Source: an uncultured Lachnospiraceae bacterium (GTDB lineage: Bacteria; Bacillota; Clostridia; Lachnospirales; Lachnospiraceae). Taken from it: 64,000 nt of DNA. The DNA is taken from contig CARUOB010000002.1 of assembly GCA_949076555.1 (NCBI GenBank), positions 45,447 through 109,446 on the forward strand, in the 5' to 3' direction. Below are positions 1-7,641 of this stretch, piece by piece (the first letter of the stretch is position 1; each line of letters opens with the position of its first letter). The position numbers were made by a program, and so were the translations under genes. The notes below the pieces were generated by a model. The model did not search any database, was not told the DNA's origin, and saw only the letters and a program-made list of their open reading frames with translations.

Positions 1-1
1 G

Positions 2-202
2 GACGGCGTTACGGGGTATCTGTTCCGGGACTGCGACGAGGCGGATCTGCTTCGCAGACTGGACGAAATGCTGTCGGACCGGGAGCGGATGCTCTCTATG
101 GGAGCGGCGGGCTATGGCGCGGTGGTGGAAAAATATAATTTTAACAAGTATTTTGATACGATTATGGGAATGCGGGAACGGATTTGTGGGGGTGTAAAAT
201 AA
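2..202 (+). CDS. Glycosyltransferase family 4, C-terminal end (partial)
   Basis: This is an open frame entering from the left edge and ending in TAA. The visible 66 residues look like the last helices of a GT-B glycosyltransferase: a 'DGVTGYLF' stretch typical of the loop after the nucleotide-sugar binding E-x7-E motif, then a helical tail ending 'YNFNKYFDTIMGM', the usual C-terminal pattern of GT4 enzymes. The donor and acceptor cannot be read from this fragment. It lies 18 bp upstream of the next gene on the same strand, so it is probably the preceding gene of the same polysaccharide operon. Confidence 0.7.
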   Translation, partial: DGVTGYLFRDCDEADLLRRLDEMLSDRERMLSMGAAGYGAVVEKYNFNKYFDTIMGMRERICGGVK

Positions 203-220
203 AATGTCGAGGAAAGAGCA

Positions 221-1207
221 ATGATTCACGAGAAAATCTATATCTGGATAAAGAAAATATGGTATGCCACATATATTCGATTTAGGGACTGGCTTCACGA
301 CAGAAGATACAGGAAATATTGGGGGGAGCATACCGCCCATAACGGCAGAGAACATGCGGACAAGACCTTTTTTATTGTCAGGCGGCGGGAATCCTACACA
401 GGACTTTTTTCCGATTTTATGATCTATGTGAACAAGACAAAGCAAGCGTTAGATGCCGGGTATGTGCCGGTCATTGATATGCAGACGTCGGAAAATATCT
501 ATTTGAGCGGCGAAGAAATCGGAAAAATAAACGCATGGGAGTATTACTTTAAACAGCCCTGCGGATATTCGTTAAAGGATATCAAAAAGGCAAAGAATGT
601 GATATGGGGATCGGGATTTACGGGGAAATGTTTTCCTTACACCGATATCCCGTATCTGCTCAATGAAGTCGGCGACTTTGCCTGTTATCAGGATATTGCC
701 CGGAAGTATTTTAGGCTCAGTGAGGAAGCGTTGAACCGGGTCAATTCTTTTTATGAACGGGAAATGAAAGGCGAGAAGGTGCTTGGGGTGCTGTGCAGGG
801 GAACGGATTATACCGGAAATAAGCCTTTTGGGCATCCGATTCAGCCGGATCCGGAAAGCGTGTTTGAGAAAGCAGACGAGGTTTTAAAAACGTTTCACTG
901 TACGAAAATATTTTTGGGAACGGAAGATGCGGACATTTTTGTGCGTTTTAAAGAGAAGTACAGAGATCGTGTGATCACGAACCGCAGACATTTCGTCCCC
1001 TATAACGGAGAGGCGTCGATTGGGAAATTAATTCAAAACAGTGTCACGGATTTAAAGGAAGAAGGCATGGAGTATTTGGTTACCATCGCGCTTCTTGCAC
1101 GGTGCAACTGTTTTGTGGGAGGATGTACATCAGGAACAGTCGGTGTACTGTTGATGAATAACGAATTTGAACACAGATATGTTTTTGACTTGGGGCTGTA
1201 TGCATGA
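221..1207 (+). CDS. Fucosyltransferase-like protein with RGTD motif (GT-B, GT23/NodZ-like)
   Basis: A 328-residue soluble protein starting at an ATG with GAGGAAAG upstream. Three segments stand out: 'CRGTDYTG' near residues 192-199, 'FLGTEDAD' near 231-238 and 'CNCFVGGCTSGT' near 295-306. The first resembles the HxRxTD-type donor-binding motif of GT23/NodZ and related O-fucosyltransferase folds, here with Cys in place of His. The same three blocks occur in the gene at 21238-22296, so the two are paralogues. The N-terminus is basic and aromatic with no signal peptide, suggesting a cytoplasmic or membrane-associated enzyme. The donor sugar, perhaps GDP-fucose, is inferred only from the fold. 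It is followed 12 bp later by a GT-D gene. Confidence 0.6.
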   Translation: MIHEKIYIWIKKIWYATYIRFRDWLHDRRYRKYWGEHTAHNGREHADKTFFIVRRRESYTGLFSDFMIYVNKTKQALDAGYVPVIDMQTSENIYLSGEEIGKINAWEYYFKQPCGYSLKDIKKAKNVIWGSGFTGKCFPYTDIPYLLNEVGDFACYQDIARKYFRLSEEALNRVNSFYEREMKGEKVLGVLCRGTDYTGNKPFGHPIQPDPESVFEKADEVLKTFHCTKIFLGTEDADIFVRFKEKYRDRVITNRRHFVPYNGEASIGKLIQNSVTDLKEEGMEYLVTIALLARCNCFVGGCTSGTVGVLLMNNEFEHRYVFDLGLYA

Positions 1208-1219
1208 CAGGGAAACAGG

Positions 1220-2104
1220 ATGGGTATAAAAAGTAAAAAAAAGATAAAGGACGCTTTGGCGGCGGTTGTCTATTTTCTCTATGAAAAGGGCATCCTGCAC
1301 AATCGAATAGAGGTATGCAATATCGATCAGACGATAGATGAGCTTCTGCGCACCGAAAAAAGTATGGTGCGCTTTGGGGACGGGGAAATCGTGATGATAA
1401 AGGGCGGCGATCTGATGCTGCAGAAGGCCAGCCCGGAGATCGCGGAAGGACTTCGAAAGATTTTGGCTTATCCCGATGAGAAGCTGATGGTGACGATACC
1501 GGATATTTTTAGGACGCTGTCGGATCATCATAGCGCCAGCAGACAGTTTTGGAAGGATCACTTGCTCTTTTGCAGAAAAACGTATGAAAAATACTGCGAT
1601 CCCGCGCGGCGCTACTACAGTACTTTCGTTTCGCGCGGATATTATTATGCGAAGGACCGGAGCGGCTGCAGTGCACAATTTGCTAAAATAAGAAAAATAT
1701 GGGAAAATAGAGATGTCGTTGTGGTGGAAGGAGAGAGAACACACAATGGCGTCGGCAATGATCTGCTTGATACGGCGCGAAGCATAGAGCGCATTATCTG
1801 TCCGCCCAGCGATGCTTACGGGGCGGTTCCCGCCATTCTGGACGCCTGTACGGCCTACGGTAAGGATAGGCTGTTTTTATTGTCGGTGGGAGTGGCGGCG
1901 AAGTTCCTTGCGGTGGAGCTGTTCCGGCAGGGATACCGCGTATTGGATATCGGGAATCTCGACATGGAGTATGAGTGGTTTGTGAGGCGTGCGCCCGGGA
2001 AGATAAAACTGGAGAAGCATGAATTTGTCAGTGAAGAGGCGAACCGTGAGGCGGGGTATACGGCATATTTGGAGCAGATAAAGGTAAGGGTGTATAATAT
2101 GTGA
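1220..2104 (+). CDS. GT-D fold glycosyltransferase (DUF1792 / SP_1767 family)
   Basis: A 294-residue protein. It has 'MVRFGDGE' at residues 49-56 and 'VVEGERTHNGVGNDLL' at about 168-183, followed by 'LDIGNLDMEYEWF' near the C-terminus. This combination is characteristic of the GT-D (DUF1792) glycosyltransferases of Gram-positive glycan loci, in which the conserved acidic residues bind the metal and the sugar nucleotide. Family members add sugars to glycans of surface glycoproteins or capsule. The RBS AGGGAAACAGG lies just upstream. An approximately 210-bp non-coding stretch with a large palindrome follows, so transcription may be interrupted or modulated after this gene. Confidence 0.8.
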   Translation: MGIKSKKKIKDALAAVVYFLYEKGILHNRIEVCNIDQTIDELLRTEKSMVRFGDGEIVMIKGGDLMLQKASPEIAEGLRKILAYPDEKLMVTIPDIFRTLSDHHSASRQFWKDHLLFCRKTYEKYCDPARRYYSTFVSRGYYYAKDRSGCSAQFAKIRKIWENRDVVVVEGERTHNGVGNDLLDTARSIERIICPPSDAYGAVPAILDACTAYGKDRLFLLSVGVAAKFLAVELFRQGYRVLDIGNLDMEYEWFVRRAPGKIKLEKHEFVSEEANREAGYTAYLEQIKVRVYNM

Positions 2105-2105
2105 A

Positions 2106-2273
2106 ATGCGGACGCCCGGATGGACGGTAATATCTCCGTCGCCGCGCTTTCGCTCCGCAAAATACATAGCGGACACTAAGCTCGTCGAGCTGCATAGCAT
2201 CTCGATACCTCGCTAAGTGCCGATGTATTTTGAGGGGCTCCTTGAGAAATTAGCATCCACCCGGGCTGTGCAT
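2106..2273. repeat. Long imperfect palindrome (MITE/REP-like) between genes
   Basis: The 211-bp gap between the GT-D gene and the acetyltransferase is filled by an imperfect inverted repeat about 168 bp long. The outer arms (about 2106-2136 and 2245-2273) share ATGC..CGCCCGG..TGGA..TAAT.TCTC. The middle arms contain a perfect 10-bp match, CAAAATACAT at 2158-2167 and its complement at 2223-2232, followed by the related GCGGACACTAAGC and GCTAAGTGCCG. No T-tract follows, so it is not an ordinary terminator. Size, palindromy and position between genes fit a miniature inverted-repeat or REP-type element, or a large structured RNA. I saw no second copy in the window. Confidence 0.55.
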
Positions 2274-2315
2274 CGGCAAATTTACGCATAATAAGATGAG
2301 GTAAAAGCTGGGGAT

Positions 2316-2921
2316 ATGATAGACAGTAGGGAAACATATCGACAATATATCATACAGGATCGGCTGGCTCTGGGGCGGCGGCAGGATGCGCGTCCTAGGC
2401 TTTTCGGGGATGAGATCTGGAAGTTTGAGATACTGCTTCGGAAGGTGGAGTTTGACTTAAATTGCAGGCGTGGTCCGGTGGGAAAACTGGTCGGGAAATG
2501 GCATAAGATGCGGTTTCACCGGCTGAGCGTGCGCCTTGGGTTTACGATTCCGCCGAACGTGTTTGGGCCGGGGCTTTCCATACCGCATTATGGGACGATT
2601 GTGGTACATGGGAATGTGCGTGCGGGAAAAAACTGCCGCTTGCAGGAGGGCGTGACCATCGGCGCGACGAACGGGAGCCACAAGGCGGCCGTGATCGGAG
2701 ATAACTGTTATTTCGGGAGCGGCGCGAAGGTGATTGGTGAGGTTCGCATAGCGGATGATGTGGCTGTGGGAGCGAACGCTGTGGTGACGAAGGACATTGT
2801 GGAATCCGGCACTACTTGGGCGGGCGCTCCGGTTAGAAAGATAAGTGACAGGGATTCTCACAGCAATCTTTGCAGCGCGTTATTCGAGAAGAGGTTGGAA
2901 AGTGAGACGAAGAGGGCATGA
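2316..2921 (+). CDS. Serine acetyltransferase-like hexapeptide-repeat O-acetyltransferase
   Basis: A 201-residue protein. The N-terminal half is helical. From about residue 80 it enters a left-handed beta-helix with hexapeptide repeats: 'GPGLSIPHYGTIVV', 'GKNCRLQEGVTIGATNG', 'IGDNCYFGSGAKVIG' and 'DVAVGANAVVTKDI', ending 'TWAGAPVRKISD'. This is the CysE-type LbH architecture, which transfers acetyl from acetyl-CoA. In a glycan locus it more probably O-acetylates a sugar than makes cysteine. It lies just after the palindromic element and 33 bp before the ABC flippase. The RBS is weak, so the exact start is less certain than the family. Confidence 0.75.
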   Translation: MIDSRETYRQYIIQDRLALGRRQDARPRLFGDEIWKFEILLRKVEFDLNCRRGPVGKLVGKWHKMRFHRLSVRLGFTIPPNVFGPGLSIPHYGTIVVHGNVRAGKNCRLQEGVTIGATNGSHKAAVIGDNCYFGSGAKVIGEVRIADDVAVGANAVVTKDIVESGTTWAGAPVRKISDRDSHSNLCSALFEKRLESETKRA

Positions 2922-2954
2922 TGATTGTGCCGGGACAAAGGAGTAAGCTGATTT

Positions 2955-4748
2955 ATGGGCAAAGAGAACAGTAATGCAAGAGCCGGAATGCTCAAAAAAC
3001 TGGGATACATTTTTGATAAGAGAGATAAGTGGAAGATAGCGGCGCTCCTTTTTGCGATAGTGATAGGCAGCTTCCTTGAGCTTCTCGGCGTCACGATATT
3101 TATGCCGTTTATCAATATTATTGAGCATCCCGGAACCATCCAGACGGAATGGTATTTGAAGCTGGTGTATGACCGCTTCCATTTTCAGTCGGCGCAAGGG
3201 TTTCTGATCGGTGTGTCCGTTTGCATTATCGTGATTTATATTGTGAAGAATATTTATTTGATTGTTGAAAAAAGCTATATTTATCGGTTTTCTTACAATA
3301 TGCAGATGAAACTTTCCACGCGGCTACTGGATACCTATATGAAAGAGCCGTATACCTTTCATCTGAATAAGAACATCGCCACTCTGCAGAGAAGTCTGCA
3401 GGAGGACACTTCCAAGTTCATGCAGGTTGTCCTGTATTCGCTTGAACTGGTGGCGGAGCTGGCGGTCTGTTTTGTGATGATGGTGTATCTCCTCACGGTC
3501 AGCAAGTCCATCACGATCATTGTGCTGGGACTGCTGGTGCTGTGTGTGGGATCATTCTTACTTTTTACGAAAAAATACAGCCGCAGGCTGGGGCTGGAAA
3601 ATCAGGGATATCAAGGGAAGATTTACCAGTGGATGAATCAGGCGCTCGGCGGAATCAAGGAAATTAAGATTCTGGAGAGAGAGAGCTTCTTTACGGATGA
3701 ATATTTTCAATATTATGAGAAATTTGCCAGAGGCCTGCGGATTGCCAGAACGATTTCCATTATTCCGAAATATGTGGTGGAGGCCGTGGCGATCTCGGGA
3801 CTTTTGGTGGCGATTATTGTGAAACTGCTTTTCGGGGAGGCGGACATGGTGTACTATGTCCCGCAGTTAACCGTATTTGCCGTGGCGGCGTTCAGGCTCA
3901 TGCCGAGCGTGGGAAGGATCAACGAACATGCCACAAACATGCTCTATGCGCTCCCTTCCGTGGATCTGGTTTATCATGATCTGACGGAGATTGCGGATTA
4001 CGTGGCAAAACAGGATCATGAGGTGAGAGAAGACTGGAATTTGCAAAAGGGGATAGAGGTGCAGCATGTGACTTACTCTTATCCCGATACGGACGAGCCA
4101 GTGATCGACGACGCCAGTCTGTTTATCGAGAAGGGCAGGACGGTAGCCTTTATCGGCGCTTCCGGTGCGGGCAAGACGACTATGGTGGATGTGATTCTGG
4201 GCCTGCTCACACCGCAGAAGGGTGCGGTTATGGCTGATCAGATCAACGTGCATGAAAAGCCAAAGACTTTCCACGCGCAGGTAGGGTATATTCCGCAGGT
4301 GATTTATCTGTCGGACGATTCGATCCGCAATAACATAGCCTTTGGCGTGAAGGAGAAGGATATCGACGAACAGGCGGTGCGCCAGGCGATGGAGAAGGCG
4401 CAGCTCACGGAATTTATTGACAGCCTGCCTTACGGGCTGGATACGATAGTAGGTGACAGGGGTGTCAGATTATCCGGCGGGCAGAGACAGCGAATCGGTA
4501 TTGCAAGGGCGCTCTACCACGATCCGGAAATTCTGGTGCTGGATGAGGCGACCTCCGCGTTAGACAACGAGACGGAGGCGGCGGTCATGGAGGCCATCGA
4601 GCATCTGCAGGGCATAAAAACCATGATTATCATTGCCCACAGACTGACTACGATCCGCAGTGTGGATCTGATCTACGAGGTAGGGGAAGGCAAGGTGGCA
4701 CAGCGGAGTAAGGCGGAGGTATTTGCGCAGTCAAACACCACGCAATAA
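2955..4748 (+). CDS. ABC transporter, fused permease and ATPase (MsbA/PglK-type glycan flippase)
   Basis: A 597-residue half-transporter. The first about 340 residues hold around six hydrophobic helices; the ATPase follows with Walker A 'GASGAGKTT' near 400-408, the signature 'LSGGQRQR' near 505, Walker B 'ILVLDEATS' near 525-533 and the H-loop 'IIIAHRLTT' near 557. Such exporters work as homodimers and in glycan loci flip lipid-linked oligosaccharides across the membrane (PglK, MsbA). A close paralogue lies at 25997-27790. An AAAGGAG RBS precedes the ATG by 11 bp. The next gene starts about 95 bp downstream. Confidence 0.88.
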   Translation: MGKENSNARAGMLKKLGYIFDKRDKWKIAALLFAIVIGSFLELLGVTIFMPFINIIEHPGTIQTEWYLKLVYDRFHFQSAQGFLIGVSVCIIVIYIVKNIYLIVEKSYIYRFSYNMQMKLSTRLLDTYMKEPYTFHLNKNIATLQRSLQEDTSKFMQVVLYSLELVAELAVCFVMMVYLLTVSKSITIIVLGLLVLCVGSFLLFTKKYSRRLGLENQGYQGKIYQWMNQALGGIKEIKILERESFFTDEYFQYYEKFARGLRIARTISIIPKYVVEAVAISGLLVAIIVKLLFGEADMVYYVPQLTVFAVAAFRLMPSVGRINEHATNMLYALPSVDLVYHDLTEIADYVAKQDHEVREDWNLQKGIEVQHVTYSYPDTDEPVIDDASLFIEKGRTVAFIGASGAGKTTMVDVILGLLTPQKGAVMADQINVHEKPKTFHAQVGYIPQVIYLSDDSIRNNIAFGVKEKDIDEQAVRQAMEKAQLTEFIDSLPYGLDTIVGDRGVRLSGGQRQRIGIARALYHDPEILVLDEATSALDNETEAAVMEAIEHLQGIKTMIIIAHRLTTIRSVDLIYEVGEGKVAQRSKAEVFAQSNTTQ

Positions 4749-4842
4749 GATGCGGGGCATTCGACCTTTGCGGCAGCCGCCCAATATCCGAGCAGGCACG
4801 GCTGCATGGCCCATTGCCCGCGGAAATAAAACGGAGATGAAT

Positions 4843-6465
4843 ATGTCGGGAAAAGAAAAAAGACCGCAACTGAATACAATACAAAAAAACCGGCTATTCT
4901 ACGGATCCTTGGTGCTGCTCGCTCTGTTTGTATTTTTGTTTGTCGGTTCAAGAGAGCCGGTTTTGTTTGACGACAGCGGTTCTTACATGAGGGTGGACTG
5001 CTTCGAGGGAGTCATGCCGCTTTACCCCCTGTTTCTCTTTTTGAACCAGTGCTTGTTCGGTACGGAGAACTATCTGGAATTTGTCATTGTAGAGCAGGCT
5101 CTTTTTTCGGGCGTCTGCGTCATCCTCTTTGTGAGGGAGATTAAAAGCAAATTCTTTCTGGGGTATGTGGAAGGGTATTTTTTGTTCCTTTTGACGCTGT
5201 TTCCGTTTACGACGGAACTGCCGCAGGCCATGATGCCGCAGGCGATTCTGACGGAGGGGCTGGCATACGGCGCTTTTTATCTGCTGATGCTGTTTTTGCT
5301 GCGCTATGTATGGGAAAAGCGGAACCGGTGGATTGTCGTTTCCTATTTGATGGTATTTCTGTTGACGATACTTCGCTCCCAGCTCCAGATTTTGTTTGGC
5401 GTCTGCGGTGTCGTATTTGCATATGTAATGTGGAAAAAGGCCGATTCGGGAATCAAGCGTTTGGCAGGGGGCTTGATCGGTTTTGCGGGCTGTATACTGA
5501 TCAGTCTGTCGGGCATCTGGATAGGCGCCCGGACGGCGGCGGGATACCATGACGTGATCAAAAATAATATACGGGTTAACATGTTCATTATGAAAGTGCA
5601 GGACCCGGAATATTATGAAGAATTTAGTGTGACGGATGACGGCGGAAACCGGGGCGTAGACGAAATAGGGGCGGCCATACAGGAAAGGCAAGAGGAAAAG
5701 AAGGCGAAAGAGCGCCCTGTCAATACAAGTCAGTATACATCGCTTATCCTGTCAAGGGCGATGTATGAGGCGGATGCAGGGGACATATGGCTTTTTCAGG
5801 ACAAGATGCTGCAAGGCCTGTATGAGGCTTTCTACGAGGCGGTAGATAAGGAGCAGCAAAGATATGCCTATGAACAGAAAGGGCTCTGGATCTGGAAGGA
5901 TATTGTCGGCGGGATCGGACGGACAGGTAAGACATGTCTGTCTGCTGGGGTGCCGTATTTGCGGGAGCATTATCCGGAGATTTATGAGAGTGACGAATTT
6001 AACACGGTCTGGAATCACAGCCTTCAGACGATAGGAATAGAGCTGCTAAAGGCCCATTTTGGCCGGTTTCTCTACCACACGTTTATGTTGCTGCCGCAGG
6101 CATTTATCTGCACCGTCTTTTTTCAGATCGCGCCGATCTACCTTCTGTGTCATTTGGTGACACTCTTTCTCTATCTGTCGGCGCTTGCTTTGATGATATG
6201 GGGATATATGGACAGAAAGGTTTCAGAGAGCAGCGCGGAGTTTATGGCCCTTGTTCTGGGAACCAATCTGGTGCTGGTGCTTGTCACGTCTCTGGTGTTT
6301 TTCGGGCAGCAGCGGTATCTGGTATATGCGTTTGGCATGTTCTATATCGCCTATTATGTGCTTTTGCGGAAACTGTGGAATCTCTATATCCGCAGCAGGC
6401 TGTCAGAACTATGGAAGAGACGCAGCGCTTTTGGGAAGGCGCTGCAAAAGAAAAAGGACAGATAA
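4843..6465 (+). CDS. Polytopic membrane protein, GT-C-like glycosyltransferase
   Basis: A 540-residue integral membrane protein with about ten hydrophobic segments. The start was set at ATG 4843, six bases after ACGGAG; an earlier in-frame ATG at 4723 overlaps the ABC gene and has no RBS. An acidic 'LFDDSGSY' follows the first helix, and 'AILTEGLAY' lies further on. An acidic pair in the first periplasmic loop plus a later acidic residue is the pattern of GT-C enzymes that use polyprenyl-phosphate sugars. A large soluble loop (about residues 245-370) is rich in charged residues. The partner may be the dolichyl-phosphate-sugar synthase encoded next. The substrate is unknown; a polymerase or ligase role cannot be excluded. 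Confidence 0.6.
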   Translation: MSGKEKRPQLNTIQKNRLFYGSLVLLALFVFLFVGSREPVLFDDSGSYMRVDCFEGVMPLYPLFLFLNQCLFGTENYLEFVIVEQALFSGVCVILFVREIKSKFFLGYVEGYFLFLLTLFPFTTELPQAMMPQAILTEGLAYGAFYLLMLFLLRYVWEKRNRWIVVSYLMVFLLTILRSQLQILFGVCGVVFAYVMWKKADSGIKRLAGGLIGFAGCILISLSGIWIGARTAAGYHDVIKNNIRVNMFIMKVQDPEYYEEFSVTDDGGNRGVDEIGAAIQERQEEKKAKERPVNTSQYTSLILSRAMYEADAGDIWLFQDKMLQGLYEAFYEAVDKEQQRYAYEQKGLWIWKDIVGGIGRTGKTCLSAGVPYLREHYPEIYESDEFNTVWNHSLQTIGIELLKAHFGRFLYHTFMLLPQAFICTVFFQIAPIYLLCHLVTLFLYLSALALMIWGYMDRKVSESSAEFMALVLGTNLVLVLVTSLVFFGQQRYLVYAFGMFYIAYYVLLRKLWNLYIRSRLSELWKRRSAFGKALQKKKDR

Positions 6466-6480
6466 GGAATCATAGGAGAA

Positions 6481-7245
6481 ATGGATAGAAAGCGGGAGAA
6501 AAACCGAAAAGTTTTAGTGATCATACCGGCCTTTAACGAGGCGGAAAATATCGTACATGTGGTAAAACATATGATGGAGGCAGCGCCGCAGTACGATTAT
6601 CTGGTAATCAACGACGGGTCCACCGACAACACGCTCGACCTGTGCCGGGAGGAGAACTTTCACTATCTGGATCTTTCCATCAATATGGGAATCGGCGGCG
6701 CGGTGCAGGCAGGGTATGTCTATGCCCGCAAATATGATTATGACATTGCCGTACAGATGGATGGGGACGGACAGCACGATATCGCGTATCTGGACAGACT
6801 TCTGGAACCGATTATAAACAGGGAGGCCGATGTGGTGATCGGTTCCCGCTTTCTGGAAAAGGAGGGATTCCAGTCTTCGGCAAGCCGCAGAATGGGCATC
6901 AATATCCTGAGCGCGCTGATTTGGCTGACGACCGGGAAGCGTATCATGGACGTGACCAGCGGTTATCGTGCGGTGAACAAAATGTTTATCCGGATTTACA
7001 GTGATGACTATCCGATGGATTATCCGGAGCCGGAGGCCATCGTGGCTGCGATCATGCATCTGGGAAGGGTGAAAGAGGTACCGGTGCAGATGCGCGCAAG
7101 GGAAGGCGGAACCAGCTCCATCACTTTCAAAAAATCGATTTATTATATGATTAAGGTCACTCTGGCGATCCTGATCTGCAGGATGGGGTATGGGATACGC
7201 AGAGGCAGGCGGGAGGATCTTCAGATTCCGCCGGGGAAGGAGTAA
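6481..7245 (+). CDS. GT2 polyprenyl-phosphate sugar synthase (DPM1/GtrB-like)
   Basis: A 254-residue GT-A enzyme. It starts 'VLVIIPAFNEAENI' and has 'VINDGSTDNT' and the metal-binding 'QMDGDGQHD' near residue 92-99, then 'VIGSRFL'. A single hydrophobic segment near residues 221-240 would hold it on the membrane. This is the pattern of dolichyl/undecaprenyl-phosphate glycosyltransferases, which move a sugar from a nucleotide donor to a polyprenyl phosphate for later use by GT-C enzymes. It is flanked by a GT-C-like gene upstream and a DUF2304 gene downstream, a frequent pairing that supports the role. Confidence 0.85.
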   Translation: MDRKREKNRKVLVIIPAFNEAENIVHVVKHMMEAAPQYDYLVINDGSTDNTLDLCREENFHYLDLSINMGIGGAVQAGYVYARKYDYDIAVQMDGDGQHDIAYLDRLLEPIINREADVVIGSRFLEKEGFQSSASRRMGINILSALIWLTTGKRIMDVTSGYRAVNKMFIRIYSDDYPMDYPEPEAIVAAIMHLGRVKEVPVQMRAREGGTSSITFKKSIYYMIKVTLAILICRMGYGIRRGRREDLQIPPGKE

Positions 7246-7250
7246 GGAAT

Positions 7251-7628
7251 ATGATACCTGCTACACTGAGATTGACGTTGATTGTTGCAGTGGTTTGTTA
7301 TTTTGTGGTGATTCTCTATTTTTTAAAGCAGAAGGCGCTCAATTTGAAATATACGCTGCTGTGGCTGGTGGCCGGTCTGGTTATGGGTATTCTGGTTGTT
7401 GTGCCGGAGCTTCTTGTGAAGATTATTCATATATTCGGCATTCAAGATAATATGAACGGACTGTTCCTGTTTGCAATCGGATTTATAATCATGATTTTGC
7501 TGTCTCTGACATCGATTGCGTCAAGACAGAACCGTAAACTGAGGACATTGACGCAGGAACTTGCCATTTTGGAGAAGCGGGTGCGTGAACTGGAAGGACA
7601 GGACACAAAACTGTCCGGACAGGAATAA
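7251..7628 (+). CDS. DUF2304 family small membrane protein
   Basis: A 125-residue protein with three hydrophobic helices in the first about 95 residues, then a charged helical tail ('KLRTLTQELAILEKRVRELE') that looks like a short coiled coil. This is the size and layout of DUF2304 proteins, which often directly follow GtrB/DPM1-like GT2 genes, as here (5-bp gap). The biochemical role is not established; a membrane partner or regulator of the polyprenyl-phosphate sugar synthase is a reasonable guess. The RBS AAGGAGTAAGG is strong. Confidence 0.8.
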   Translation: MIPATLRLTLIVAVVCYFVVILYFLKQKALNLKYTLLWLVAGLVMGILVVVPELLVKIIHIFGIQDNMNGLFLFAIGFIIMILLSLTSIASRQNRKLRTLTQELAILEKRVRELEGQDTKLSGQE

Positions 7629-7641
7629 ACCGTAAGGAGCT

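Noticed and set aside
6514..7059. Minus-strand open frames opposite the plus-strand glycosyltransferase operon
   Set aside because: Histidine- and arginine-rich translations, no ribosome sites and full overlap with recognised genes mark them as shadows.
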